Part shown: positions 17,507 through 24,612 of the stretch, piece by piece | How positions within the stretch are numbered: the stretch's first letter is position 1 | Layout of the letters: every line of letters starts with the position of its first letter | DNA from: Antricoccus suffuscus | GTDB taxonomy: Bacteria > Actinomycetota > Actinomycetes > Mycobacteriales > Antricoccaceae | Length of the DNA: 64,000 nucleotides | Direction: 5' to 3' | NCBI RefSeq assembly: GCF_003003235.1 | Contig: NZ_PVUE01000011.1 | Location: forward strand, 1 to 64,000 | Program-made: the position numbers and the translations under genes | Notes under the pieces: model-generated | What the model was told of the DNA's origin: nothing | The model's database searches: none | Seen by the model: the letters and a program-made list of their open reading frames with translations, nothing else

Positions 17507-19132
17507 CTAGGCTCGGTCTGGCCTGCTGCCGGTCAGGGTGTTTCGCGCGCCGCTGAGCAGGCGCTCCAACGGTGGCTGGACGTTCCACCGCACGGCGCCG
17601 GCGAAATCCTTGGCGCGCTCGACCGGCGAGTAGTCGCGCAGCGCGTGTTCTCGGGTGGCTGCCCGGTCGAGGTCATAGCCTGCCGAGGATAGGACAGTGT
17701 CGAAGTCGCGACGCAAGGGAGCATGCAGGTCGTAACCGAAGGAACGGTAGACACGGGGAAACAGTGGCTTAAACAGCCGCGCCCGATCGTGCAGCCCAGT
17801 CGAATAGGAAAGCCCGTGCTTCGGCCGACTGATGACGTAATCCGGTAAATCGTCGCGGAACGCTTGGCGGACGATCCACTTTTCCACCCCATCGCGGACT
17901 TTGAAGGCGCCCGGGATGCGCATCGCCAGCTCCACCACAGCGGGATCGAGGAATGGCACGCGCATCTCGACGCCGTTGGACATGCTGGTCCGGTCGACCC
18001 GTTGCAGCTCGGTGCGACCCAGGTTGGCGATCTTGTGAAGAAACAATCGGTGCTGTTGTTCGGAGTCGATGTTGGCGTACATCGGATATCCGCCGAACAG
18101 CTCATCGGATCCGTCGCCCCCGATGGCGATCTTGATCCCGCACTCGTGAATTCGCCGAAACAGCGGAATAGAGACTGCAGCGTTAATGATGTCGCCGTAC
18201 TCGGTCAACTCCGAAGCCTCGATGGCCTCGCGAATCTGTGGGTACCGAATCGACCTTGGTTTGATCTCAATGACTTCGTGCCGGACACCCAACTCCGTGG
18301 TGAGTCGGCGCGCGTAGGCCAGGTCTTCGCTTTGCGCGGTGCCAATGGTGAATGCCACGCAGTCGGGATGCTGGTCTACCACATGCTTGAGAACAATCGA
18401 GGAGTCCAGGCCGCCCGAAAGAATGACACCAATGGTCAGGTCGGAGTCGATCCGAACCGAGATCGCGTCAGAGATCGCGGCGCGCACCGCCGCGGTCGCT
18501 TCGTGTACGTCGACGATAGGCGGCGCGCTGTGTCCGAGTCGTGCCAGATCGACGTGCGGAGTCAGGTCGGATTTGCCGTCAGGCGTCAACCAGCCGTGGT
18601 GACCAGGCTCGACCTCGAAGACCGTCGCCCCAAGCCCGGCAAGCGCCTTTATCTCCGAGGCGACATGCCACTGGTCGTTGGCGCGCGCGAAGTACAGCGG
18701 CTTGACGCCTATCGCGTCACGCGCTAGATACGTTCGGCCGCTGGCGGGTTCGACAGCGGCGAATGCGTATTCGCCGCGTAACCGGTCGACCGCGTGCTCG
18801 CCCCATTCGCTGAATGCTTCGGCGATGACCTCGGTATCTGATTCCGAGCGGAACGTGCGGCCGAGCGCGCCGAGCTCGGCCAGCAAGGGGCGATAGTTGT
18901 AAATTTCCCCGTTGTAGCAGAGCAGCCACCGACCGTCATCGAATATCCACGGCTGCACGGCACGCTCACGATCAACGATCGGTAGACGCCGGGTGCCGGC
19001 GAGTAGTCCGGGCCGGCTGACGGATTCGCTGACGGTGCCTCGGGCAGCGATCGTTTCCATCATCTGGCCGAACACCGCGAGATCCGAGGTGTGATCTCGC
19101 GTTTCGCCGACAATGAGCGCAATTCCACACAC
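17507..19132 (-). CDS. AsnB-type glutamine-dependent amidotransferase (asparagine synthase-like)
   Basis: A 541-residue class II amidotransferase. The N-terminal glutaminase domain starts with Met-Cys2, the nucleophile after Met removal, and keeps Arg49, the YNGE loop (73-76) and SESDTE (Asp99). The usual RGPD segment reads RGTVSES. The synthetase domain has the pyrophosphate loop SGGLDSS at 239-245 and IGGDGSDELFGGYPMY further on, so both active sites look complete. The family uses ATP and glutamine nitrogen to amidate a carboxyl group of aspartate, meso-diaminopimelate in peptidoglycan, or a peptide. It starts 6 nt after an M15-like peptidase gene and 46 nt before an ABC exporter pair. That context argues for something other than plain asparagine supply. 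Confidence 0.85.
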   Translation of the reverse strand: MCGIALIVGETRDHTSDLAVFGQMMETIAARGTVSESVSRPGLLAGTRRLPIVDRERAVQPWIFDDGRWLLCYNGEIYNYRPLLAELGALGRTFRSESDTEVIAEAFSEWGEHAVDRLRGEYAFAAVEPASGRTYLARDAIGVKPLYFARANDQWHVASEIKALAGLGATVFEVEPGHHGWLTPDGKSDLTPHVDLARLGHSAPPIVDVHEATAAVRAAISDAISVRIDSDLTIGVILSGGLDSSIVLKHVVDQHPDCVAFTIGTAQSEDLAYARRLTTELGVRHEVIEIKPRSIRYPQIREAIEASELTEYGDIINAAVSIPLFRRIHECGIKIAIGGDGSDELFGGYPMYANIDSEQQHRLFLHKIANLGRTELQRVDRTSMSNGVEMRVPFLDPAVVELAMRIPGAFKVRDGVEKWIVRQAFRDDLPDYVISRPKHGLSYSTGLHDRARLFKPLFPRVYRSFGYDLHAPLRRDFDTVLSSAGYDLDRAATREHALRDYSPVERAKDFAGAVRWNVQPPLERLLSGARNTLTGSRPDRA

Positions 19133-19138
19133 TGGCAG

Positions 19139-20086
19139 TTATCCCATTCCACTCTGGCCGCGCCACATCGCACGCAGCTGCGGGACAAAGCTGGGGTTCA
19201 CGCAAACGTGCCAGGCCTGACCTTCATCGATCAAGTTGATCTGTCCCTCCGACGCGCGACGACTGAGCACTCCTTCGAGAAGCGTGCCCATGCCGCGGCG
19301 ACGCATCCATTCCATTTCCACATCTGCCGCCCAGCCGGCGCAATGGGCGCTGGAGGTCGCCGCGACATAGCCATAGGCCCGCAGCTCATCCTGGTACGCC
19401 GTACTGCGGGCAATGCTGTTGACCCATAAACGGGGGGACCGGGGCGCGGCCCGAGCGGCTAGCTCAAGAGCGCAATCGTTCAGTAGGGCCACGATCTCGG
19501 GTCTGCCGTACGGCAATTTCATGCCGATCGTTGTTGGCGTAAACCCCGGAGCGGTGCGACGTATCGCGGCGCGGACCACCCGTCGCGGGAGGTCCTCGGC
19601 CTGTACTCGGAACCGGAAGTGGATTTTATGCCGTCGACGCAACACTCGCAGATCAACCAACTCGTCGCTGCCCGCGACATCGGCATTTGTGACGAAGGCG
19701 GCCGAGCGGCCCCACCACATGGCATCGAGCGCTGAAAGCAGATGAACGCGTACCAGTGATGGGATGTCTTGCGCTGAACTGGCGGCCGTCGGCGAGAATT
19801 CGTGGATACTGCTGGTCAACTGCTCCGCGGCGAACTGGTGGCCGCGCGGCGACCGCTCCAGCACGTCCTTCAGGATGTTCGAGCTCACGGCCGCCTGGAC
19901 TTCGCGGGCGGCGTCGCCCGGATCGATAACCGATACGAGGTTGGTGCAGAGACTCTCGATCTCATCACGGTAACGCTGCAACCTACGGGGGTCGCTCAGC
20001 GGTTCAGATTGCGATATACCGGGATCGGCCAGCGGATCAGAATTGCACCCTGTCACCCCGTGAGGATCAGCATTTCTCACCGTCAC
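19139..20086 (-). CDS. Peptidase M15-like (D-Ala-D-Ala carboxypeptidase fold) protein
   Basis: A 315-residue protein from GTG 20086. GTG codons at 20080 and 20056 are alternatives. The C-terminal part carries the zinc-site pattern of family M15, S-x-H-x-x-G-x-A-x-D in SAHCAGWAAD with His248 and Asp255, plus the third ligand in AWHVC (His293). In typical M15 enzymes the residue three before that His is the catalytic Glu (E-x-W-H). Here it is Gln290, with a Glu two residues earlier (288). The first 230 residues have no motif I know, and I see no signal peptide, so it may be cytoplasmic. It is tightly linked to the AsnB-like gene. Confidence 0.6.
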   Translation of the reverse strand: MTVRNADPHGVTGCNSDPLADPGISQSEPLSDPRRLQRYRDEIESLCTNLVSVIDPGDAAREVQAAVSSNILKDVLERSPRGHQFAAEQLTSSIHEFSPTAASSAQDIPSLVRVHLLSALDAMWWGRSAAFVTNADVAGSDELVDLRVLRRRHKIHFRFRVQAEDLPRRVVRAAIRRTAPGFTPTTIGMKLPYGRPEIVALLNDCALELAARAAPRSPRLWVNSIARSTAYQDELRAYGYVAATSSAHCAGWAADVEMEWMRRRGMGTLLEGVLSRRASEGQINLIDEGQAWHVCVNPSFVPQLRAMWRGQSGMG

Positions 20087-20223
20087 GTGCTATCGCAGCT
20101 TGGCGGACCGGCGGATTCGCACATCCCGGTGGACGCGGTAGCAGAGCCGAGCGTTGGCCGAGCATGACGAGAGACGACACTCAGCGCCCTTGCCGTCTGG
20201 GCGGGCTTCACCTTGGCTGCCAT
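20083..20223 (-). CDS. 46-residue ORF coupled to the M15-like gene; possible peptide substrate
   Basis: ATG at 20223 to TGA at 20083-20085. The stop overlaps the GTG of the M15-like gene (GTGA), a coupling arrangement used throughout this window. The predicted peptide has a basic N-terminal half (MAAKVKPAQTARALSVVSRH) and a small, Ser/Thr/Gly-rich C-terminal half ending GMCESAGPPSCDST, with two cysteines and three acidic residues. About 70 % of third codon positions are G or C, reasonable for this genome. A Shine-Dalgarno is not evident; the ORF begins 12 nt after cbiO, so it may be read through or be leaderless (TATTGT lies 6 nt upstream). A chance ORF is a real alternative. If real, it could be the substrate of the peptidase and amidotransferase. 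Confidence 0.35.
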   Translation of the reverse strand: MAAKVKPAQTARALSVVSRHARPTLGSATASTGMCESAGPPSCDST

Positions 20224-20235
20224 TCGTTGACAATA

Positions 20236-21039
20236 TCAACATGACTCGGCGTCGTAGCGATGGTCGACTGGCAGTTTGCTATGCGCGTGGATGAGGTTGA
20301 CCTGAAGCAGTAGGTCACGTTGCCGCAGGATTTTCTCGGGAGCACCGTCCGCCACAAGCTGATGCTCCTCGCTGAAGACGACGCACCGATCGGCAAGTCG
20401 GTCGAGACTGTCGAGGTCGTGTGTGGCCAGTACGACGGTCTTGCCCGAGTCGGCGAGCTGCTCGATCAGCTCGGTGAGCCACTCGGAGGTGCGCGGGTCG
20501 AGCGCCGCCGTTGGTTCGTCGAACAGCAACACCTCGGGGTTCATCACCAGGACGGTGCCGATTGCGACCTTCTTCTTCTGCCCGCCGGACAGCTGGAACG
20601 GCGCGCGGTCGTGCAGGTCGCCGATTCCCAACAGCGCGAGGATGTCGTCGACCCTGGCGGTGACCTCATCGCGCTCGAGGCCCATCTGTAATGGGCCAAA
20701 CGCCAGCTCTTCGCGGACGGTGGGCGAGAAGACCTGCGCGTCGCTGTTCTGAAAGACAAACCCGACCCTCGACCGGAAGCCGGTGTTCATCTGCTCATCA
20801 TCGAGCGTGTCTTCGGTGACCGGTGCACCAAATGCCGTATACGACCCGGACGTTGGAAACACTAAACCATCGAGGATCTTGAGTAGCGTCGACTTCCCGC
20901 ACCCATTAGCGCCGAGCAGTGCGAGCTTCTCACCACGCCGAATCGTGAGACTGACGCCATCGAGTGCAGGGAACTTGTCGAGGTACGAATAACGCAGGTC
21001 GGTGCACACCAGGATGTCGTCGTGCGTCGGTTCAGGCAC
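20236..21039 (-). CDS. cbiO: Cobalt/nickel ECF transporter ATPase CbiO
   Basis: A 267-residue ATPase from GTG 21039 (V-P-E-P-T-H-D-D), overlapping the cbiQ stop by 8 nt. Walker A is GANGCGKST, Q-loop VFQNSDAQVFSPTVREELAFGPLQMGL, signature LSGGQKKKVAIG and Walker B VLLFDEPTAALD. The Q-loop helix with PTVREELAFGP is diagnostic of energy-coupling-factor ATPases. With CbiQ and CbiM it makes an importer for Co2+ or Ni2+. No separate A' ATPase is present, so this one is expected to act as a homodimer. Confidence 0.92.
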   Translation of the reverse strand: MPEPTHDDILVCTDLRYSYLDKFPALDGVSLTIRRGEKLALLGANGCGKSTLLKILDGLVFPTSGSYTAFGAPVTEDTLDDEQMNTGFRSRVGFVFQNSDAQVFSPTVREELAFGPLQMGLERDEVTARVDDILALLGIGDLHDRAPFQLSGGQKKKVAIGTVLVMNPEVLLFDEPTAALDPRTSEWLTELIEQLADSGKTVVLATHDLDSLDRLADRCVVFSEEHQLVADGAPEKILRQRDLLLQVNLIHAHSKLPVDHRYDAESC

Positions 21040-21970
21040 CAAGGACGTGCTCCCCGACCAGCAAGGCGGAGGCGAATAACGCTGCCGCCACGAAGAACGA
21101 GAGGTCCGGCACGCCGATGCGGTGCCGGTCAAGAGTCCGCGCATCTCCGCGATAACCGCGCGAGACCATCGCCTGGTGTACCTCCTCAGAGATCACCATC
21201 GACTTGCCGAGCAGGCTGCCCGCTGTCGCCGCAACGAATCGCCGTGCGCCGCGGTCTGGCCGCTCGATGCCGACGGTGCGGGCCTTTCTGGCCTCGTACA
21301 TGTCGCTCACTGAACCGAGCAAAAGGAACAGGTAGCGGTACGCCATCCCGATGATGAGCACGAACATCCGAGGTACGCCGAGAGCACGCAACGCGGCAAG
21401 AAGCTTGGTCCACGGGGTGGTGAGCGTCAGCAGTACGACGAGGCTGATTGAGGATGCGACCCGGCACACGACCAGGGCCGCCGACATCAGCCCCTGTTGG
21501 GTGAACCCCTCCGGCTGGCCGTTCCAATGCCATAGGGTCAGTACGACGTCGCCGCTGGTGACGATGCTCAAAGTCGCAGGTATCAAGACGATCCCGGTGA
21601 AGATCGGCACGAACAGCCATACCCGCTTAATAAAGAAGCCAAGCGGCAGCGCGCTGGTCGCGGCGAGAAGCAGCGTCGCGGCATACAGGGCCAGGAGCCC
21701 GGGAATCGTGCGCAGGAACGAACCGGCCACGACCAGTCCGACGAGCGCGACGAGCTTGATCCGTGGATCGAGCCGCTGTAGCAGGCCGCGCTGAGCAGAC
21801 GTGTCATCGCTGAACATCACTTGCCGCAGAAGGCCTGAGGCGCCGTTAATGGTTTTCTGGACGTAGGAGCCCTTGCGACGTTTGCCGATGCAGCCACACG
21901 GGCAGAGCGCGATCTCCCGATTGAGCAGCCAGTCTGGAGTGGGCGCCGTCCGTTCGGCGAGCGCGCTCAT
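21032..21970 (-). CDS. cbiQ: Cobalt/nickel ECF transporter transmembrane subunit CbiQ
   Basis: A 312-residue T-subunit. The N-terminal extension CPCGCIGKRRKGSYVQKTING has three cysteines at 23, 25 and 27, a feature I associate with actinobacterial CbiQ proteins. It is followed by about six membrane helices and the two coupling motifs near ARKARTVGIERPDRGARR and SRGYRGD that contact the ATPases. It overlaps cbiM by 4 nt upstream and cbiO by 8 nt downstream. The Cys cluster may bind a metal at the cytoplasmic face, which is inference. Confidence 0.9.
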   Translation of the reverse strand: MSALAERTAPTPDWLLNREIALCPCGCIGKRRKGSYVQKTINGASGLLRQVMFSDDTSAQRGLLQRLDPRIKLVALVGLVVAGSFLRTIPGLLALYAATLLLAATSALPLGFFIKRVWLFVPIFTGIVLIPATLSIVTSGDVVLTLWHWNGQPEGFTQQGLMSAALVVCRVASSISLVVLLTLTTPWTKLLAALRALGVPRMFVLIIGMAYRYLFLLLGSVSDMYEARKARTVGIERPDRGARRFVAATAGSLLGKSMVISEEVHQAMVSRGYRGDARTLDRHRIGVPDLSFFVAAALFASALLVGEHVLGA

Positions 21971-23070
21971 CGCACGTGCTCGGAGAGTACGGCTTTGTCC
22001 TGGCAGGTCGAGTCCGACGACGGATCAGCCGTACGGCGGCGGCTGATGGCTCTGATAATGATTGCGACCACGAACACGGCCACTCCGATCGCCAGTACGC
22101 CGACGACCGCAGACAAGATGTACCCGATCACCGGATGCGCGCCACTGGAGAAGCCGTACCCGTCGAGCAAGGTGTGTTTCCAGAATCCGGTGTACTTCGC
22201 CAGGCCGGAAGGGATCGCCTTCAATCCCAGCCCGCCGAGGTTCAGCTTCGATGGGGCGTCCTCACCAAACGCACCTCCCGGCGCCAGCAGCCCAAGCGGC
22301 GTCAGAGCCGCCATCAGTACGACGGCCGCGAGGGCAACGTAGATGGGCCGGAGTTTCCGAGGCGTGCGCTCCGTTCGGTCTTCGGGTGAGTCCGGATTGT
22401 TGGTCCGCAAGAGGGGCAGATTTGCGCGCTGAAGGTAGGCGATGACGCCACCGGTGATGATGGCCTCGACCACGCCGGCGACGCTCAGGTGAGCGAGCAT
22501 CATGGCCGGGACGGACTGCGACAGATGGTAGGGCGAATACAGCGGCGTGCCATTCGCGGTGTGGAACAGTAGCGGCTGGATTCCCAGTTCAATACCGCAG
22601 GCGAGGGCCGCCGCGTTGATTCCGACGTACCCACCGATTGCGGCCGCGGTGACCCGACGCGTGGACGTCAGCGCGCTGCCCTTTGAGATGAGGCGATAGA
22701 TTCCGTAGGAGACGAACGGCAGGATGATCGCCATATTGAGCACGTTGACGCCGTACGCCAGTACGCCGCCGTCGCCGAAGAGCAGCGCCTGAAACGCCAA
22801 TGCCACCGCGACGGCAATCAGTGCCGCCCACGGACCGAGCAAAACCGCGACCAGAGCGCCGCCAACGGCGTGCGCCGTCGTACCGTCTGGGATCGGCACG
22901 TTGAACATCATGATCAGGAAGCACACGGCGGACAACATCGCGAGGGTCGGAACTTGCCGTGTCTTGACGGTCTTCTTTATCTTTGCCGATGCGATTGCGG
23001 CCATCGGCACGGTGATCGCGAACCCGACCGCGCATGTCGCCGGTGAAAGGTAGCCGTCGGGAATGTGCAT
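21967..23070 (-). CDS. cbiM: Cobalt/nickel ECF transporter substrate subunit CbiM with PDGLE domain
   Basis: A 367-residue protein whose start is fixed by biology. The metal site of CbiM needs Met1-His2, so translation must begin at MHIPDGYLSP (ATG 23070, GGAAGGGG upstream), although the frame stays open to 23106. The CbiM domain covers about residues 1-215 with seven helices and the HAVGGALVAVLLGPWAA segment. A second part (about 255-360) has PLGLLAPGGAFGED...GLAKYTGFW and two helices, matching the PDGLE/CbiN-like domain fused to CbiM in many actinobacteria. It imports Co2+ or Ni2+, for instance for cobalamin or urease. No cobalamin riboswitch is visible upstream. Confidence 0.92.
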   Translation of the reverse strand: MHIPDGYLSPATCAVGFAITVPMAAIASAKIKKTVKTRQVPTLAMLSAVCFLIMMFNVPIPDGTTAHAVGGALVAVLLGPWAALIAVAVALAFQALLFGDGGVLAYGVNVLNMAIILPFVSYGIYRLISKGSALTSTRRVTAAAIGGYVGINAAALACGIELGIQPLLFHTANGTPLYSPYHLSQSVPAMMLAHLSVAGVVEAIITGGVIAYLQRANLPLLRTNNPDSPEDRTERTPRKLRPIYVALAAVVLMAALTPLGLLAPGGAFGEDAPSKLNLGGLGLKAIPSGLAKYTGFWKHTLLDGYGFSSGAHPVIGYILSAVVGVLAIGVAVFVVAIIIRAISRRRTADPSSDSTCQDKAVLSEHVR

Positions 23071-23112
23071 CCCGTGACCCCTTCCGCCTGTGTTCTCTCG
23101 CACCAATCTGGC

Positions 23113-23123
23113 TACTGCCAGTA
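23113..23123. promoter_or_regulatory. Small inverted repeat upstream of cbiM
   Basis: TACTG-C-CAGTA is a perfect 11-bp palindrome 43 nt before the cbiM start, in the spacer between cbiM and sepH. It could bind a metal-responsive regulator, but the arms are short and no known box (NikR, Nur) fits. Confidence 0.25.
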
Positions 23124-23244
23124 ATGTGCAATAACGCTAGTCGGGGACGCGTGAAGTAACCGTTCGGCGCGAAGCGGGTCGAACTACTCGAACACGCCGC
23201 GTCAAGGAGTGCGACGTACTAGGCGGTAGGAACTCGGCGGCAGA

Positions 23245-24264
23245 CTACTTGCGGCGTTTGACGCCGAAAACGATGTCGTCCCAACTCGGAATCCGGGGCT
23301 TCTTGTCCTTGCCGCCGGTATGCGTGTCTTCCGAATCCGAAGCGTCGGCCGAATCGGACTCGTCGGGCTCGTGCGTATCGGCCTTGTCCGGCAGGTCGAA
23401 CTCGGCGTGCCCGGTGTCCTCTGGATCCTCGCGCAGCTCCTGACGACGGCCGGCATTGCCCAACTGGCCAGGATCGCTGGCATCGGCGAGCTCGTCGGTG
23501 AGGAAGAGCTGCTCAAGAGGCACCTCACGTGGAATGGCCTGCTGAGCGCGCTTACGCGGACGGCGGATCGGCTCGGGAGGCGCTGGCGTGTCATCGCGAA
23601 CAAGCGGGATCGGGCCGGTTGGCGTCTCATCCAAGGACGGATCGTCGACCGGTGTCGGTACGGCGGACAGCCGCGGCGGTGGCTCGACCATCGCGATGGT
23701 GTCCTTATTGCCGGGGAACACGGTGCGGGTCGTGGTGTCGAAGCGCCAATGCGCGGTGACGGTCTTGTCCGGCGCCGACCAGGTGCTGCTGACTTCCCAC
23801 TGCCCGTCTGGCAGCCGGCGCGCATCCCAGTCGATCGCTTTGTCGGCGTTGCCGCCGATCAGCAGCCGGTCGCTGATCAGCTCGATCAGCGTTGGCTGGG
23901 CGGTGTTGGAGTCATCGATACGCACCCGCGCGGTCTGCGCGCGCAACGCGATCTGCTTGCGTTCTTCGAGGACTGGGTAGGCATAACTCATGACGCGTTC
24001 GATCCGGATACCGGCGGCCGCCGCGACCGCGTCGGGGGTCTCGCCGGCGCGGATACGGGCCTGGATCTCCTTGGGGCGCAGCTGCGACTCGAGCTCAAGC
24101 TCGATCTGGCCCATGCGGCTCAGGTCGCCGCGTGCTGCGGCGCGCAACCGGTCGTCGATCGCGACGACGAAGCGTTCGCCGCTATCGATGGCCTCGGGGA
24201 CGTCCGGAGCGAGCACAAAGTGTTTGCCGTCTTCAGATAGAGCGACAAATCGAAGTGGACGCAT
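23245..24264 (-). CDS. sepH: Cell division protein SepH (DUF3071)
   Basis: A 339-residue protein from ATG 24264, with GGGAGG 10 nt upstream. The frame extends beyond this but without family features. The N-terminal DUF3071 domain (MRPLRFVALSEDGKHFVLAPDVPEAIDSGERFVVAIDDRLRAAARGD) is followed by a helix-turn-helix-like segment (LRPKEIQARIRAGETPDAVAAAAGIRIERVMSYAYPVLEERKQIA). A long acidic, Pro-rich disordered region ends with the conserved IPSWDDIVFGVKRRK. SepH is known in Streptomyces and mycobacteria to bind FtsZ and promote filament assembly. The acidic C-tail fits that. It is divergent from lat. Confidence 0.93.
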   Translation of the reverse strand: MRPLRFVALSEDGKHFVLAPDVPEAIDSGERFVVAIDDRLRAAARGDLSRMGQIELELESQLRPKEIQARIRAGETPDAVAAAAGIRIERVMSYAYPVLEERKQIALRAQTARVRIDDSNTAQPTLIELISDRLLIGGNADKAIDWDARRLPDGQWEVSSTWSAPDKTVTAHWRFDTTTRTVFPGNKDTIAMVEPPPRLSAVPTPVDDPSLDETPTGPIPLVRDDTPAPPEPIRRPRKRAQQAIPREVPLEQLFLTDELADASDPGQLGNAGRRQELREDPEDTGHAEFDLPDKADTHEPDESDSADASDSEDTHTGGKDKKPRIPSWDDIVFGVKRRK

Positions 24265-24612
24265 TATTTTCTGGCCTCCCCAAAAGAGGTTTGGTGCACA
24301 TTGCTTTGCAGGTCTCGGTTGTGCAGGTCTGGTGCGCTGTCGGTAGCTATCTCGGTACGCCGTACGCGCTCGGCAATTGTGTCGTAATTCGTTGCCGGCG
24401 CGCGCACTCTGGCATCGGCCAACCTTACGCCGGGAGGGCTTGACGGTCGTAGGTGGCGCGCCGCGCCGACTCGAATTAGCGGCCCGTGGCGCGCGCTCCT
24501 GGCAACCCGACGTGGACTGCGGCAGTATGAGGTCAACCACATTTGCACCACCGACCGCGCCCACCGCCTTACCCGGCCTATGCGCGGTATTCGGCGAATC
24601 GGAGGATCTGCG
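24265..24612. other. Divergent intergenic region between sepH and lat
   Basis: These 348 nt have no convincing ORF. They hold the sepH ribosome-binding site at the left and GGAGGAT for lat at 24601-24607. The motif GTGGCGCGC occurs twice (about 24453 and 24488). I could not identify clear -35/-10 pairs on either strand. No Lrp/AsnC regulator gene lies here, although one accompanies lat in mycobacteria as I recall. Confidence 0.4.

Noticed and set aside
13772-20223. Classical lasso-peptide cluster
   Set aside because: There is no transglutaminase-like B protease or RRE protein, the AsnB keeps a complete glutaminase domain, and the small ORF lacks an Asp/Glu at ring positions 7-9. Only a looser analogy is proposed.
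23071-23244. Cobalamin riboswitch upstream of cbiM
   Set aside because: I found no B12-box-like sequence, and the spacer of about 170 nt also has to hold the sepH 3' end.
24265-24612. tRNA or small RNA in the sepH-lat spacer
   Set aside because: No cloverleaf, CCA end or T-loop consensus could be traced. The GGCGCGCC palindromes there are common in GC-rich DNA.
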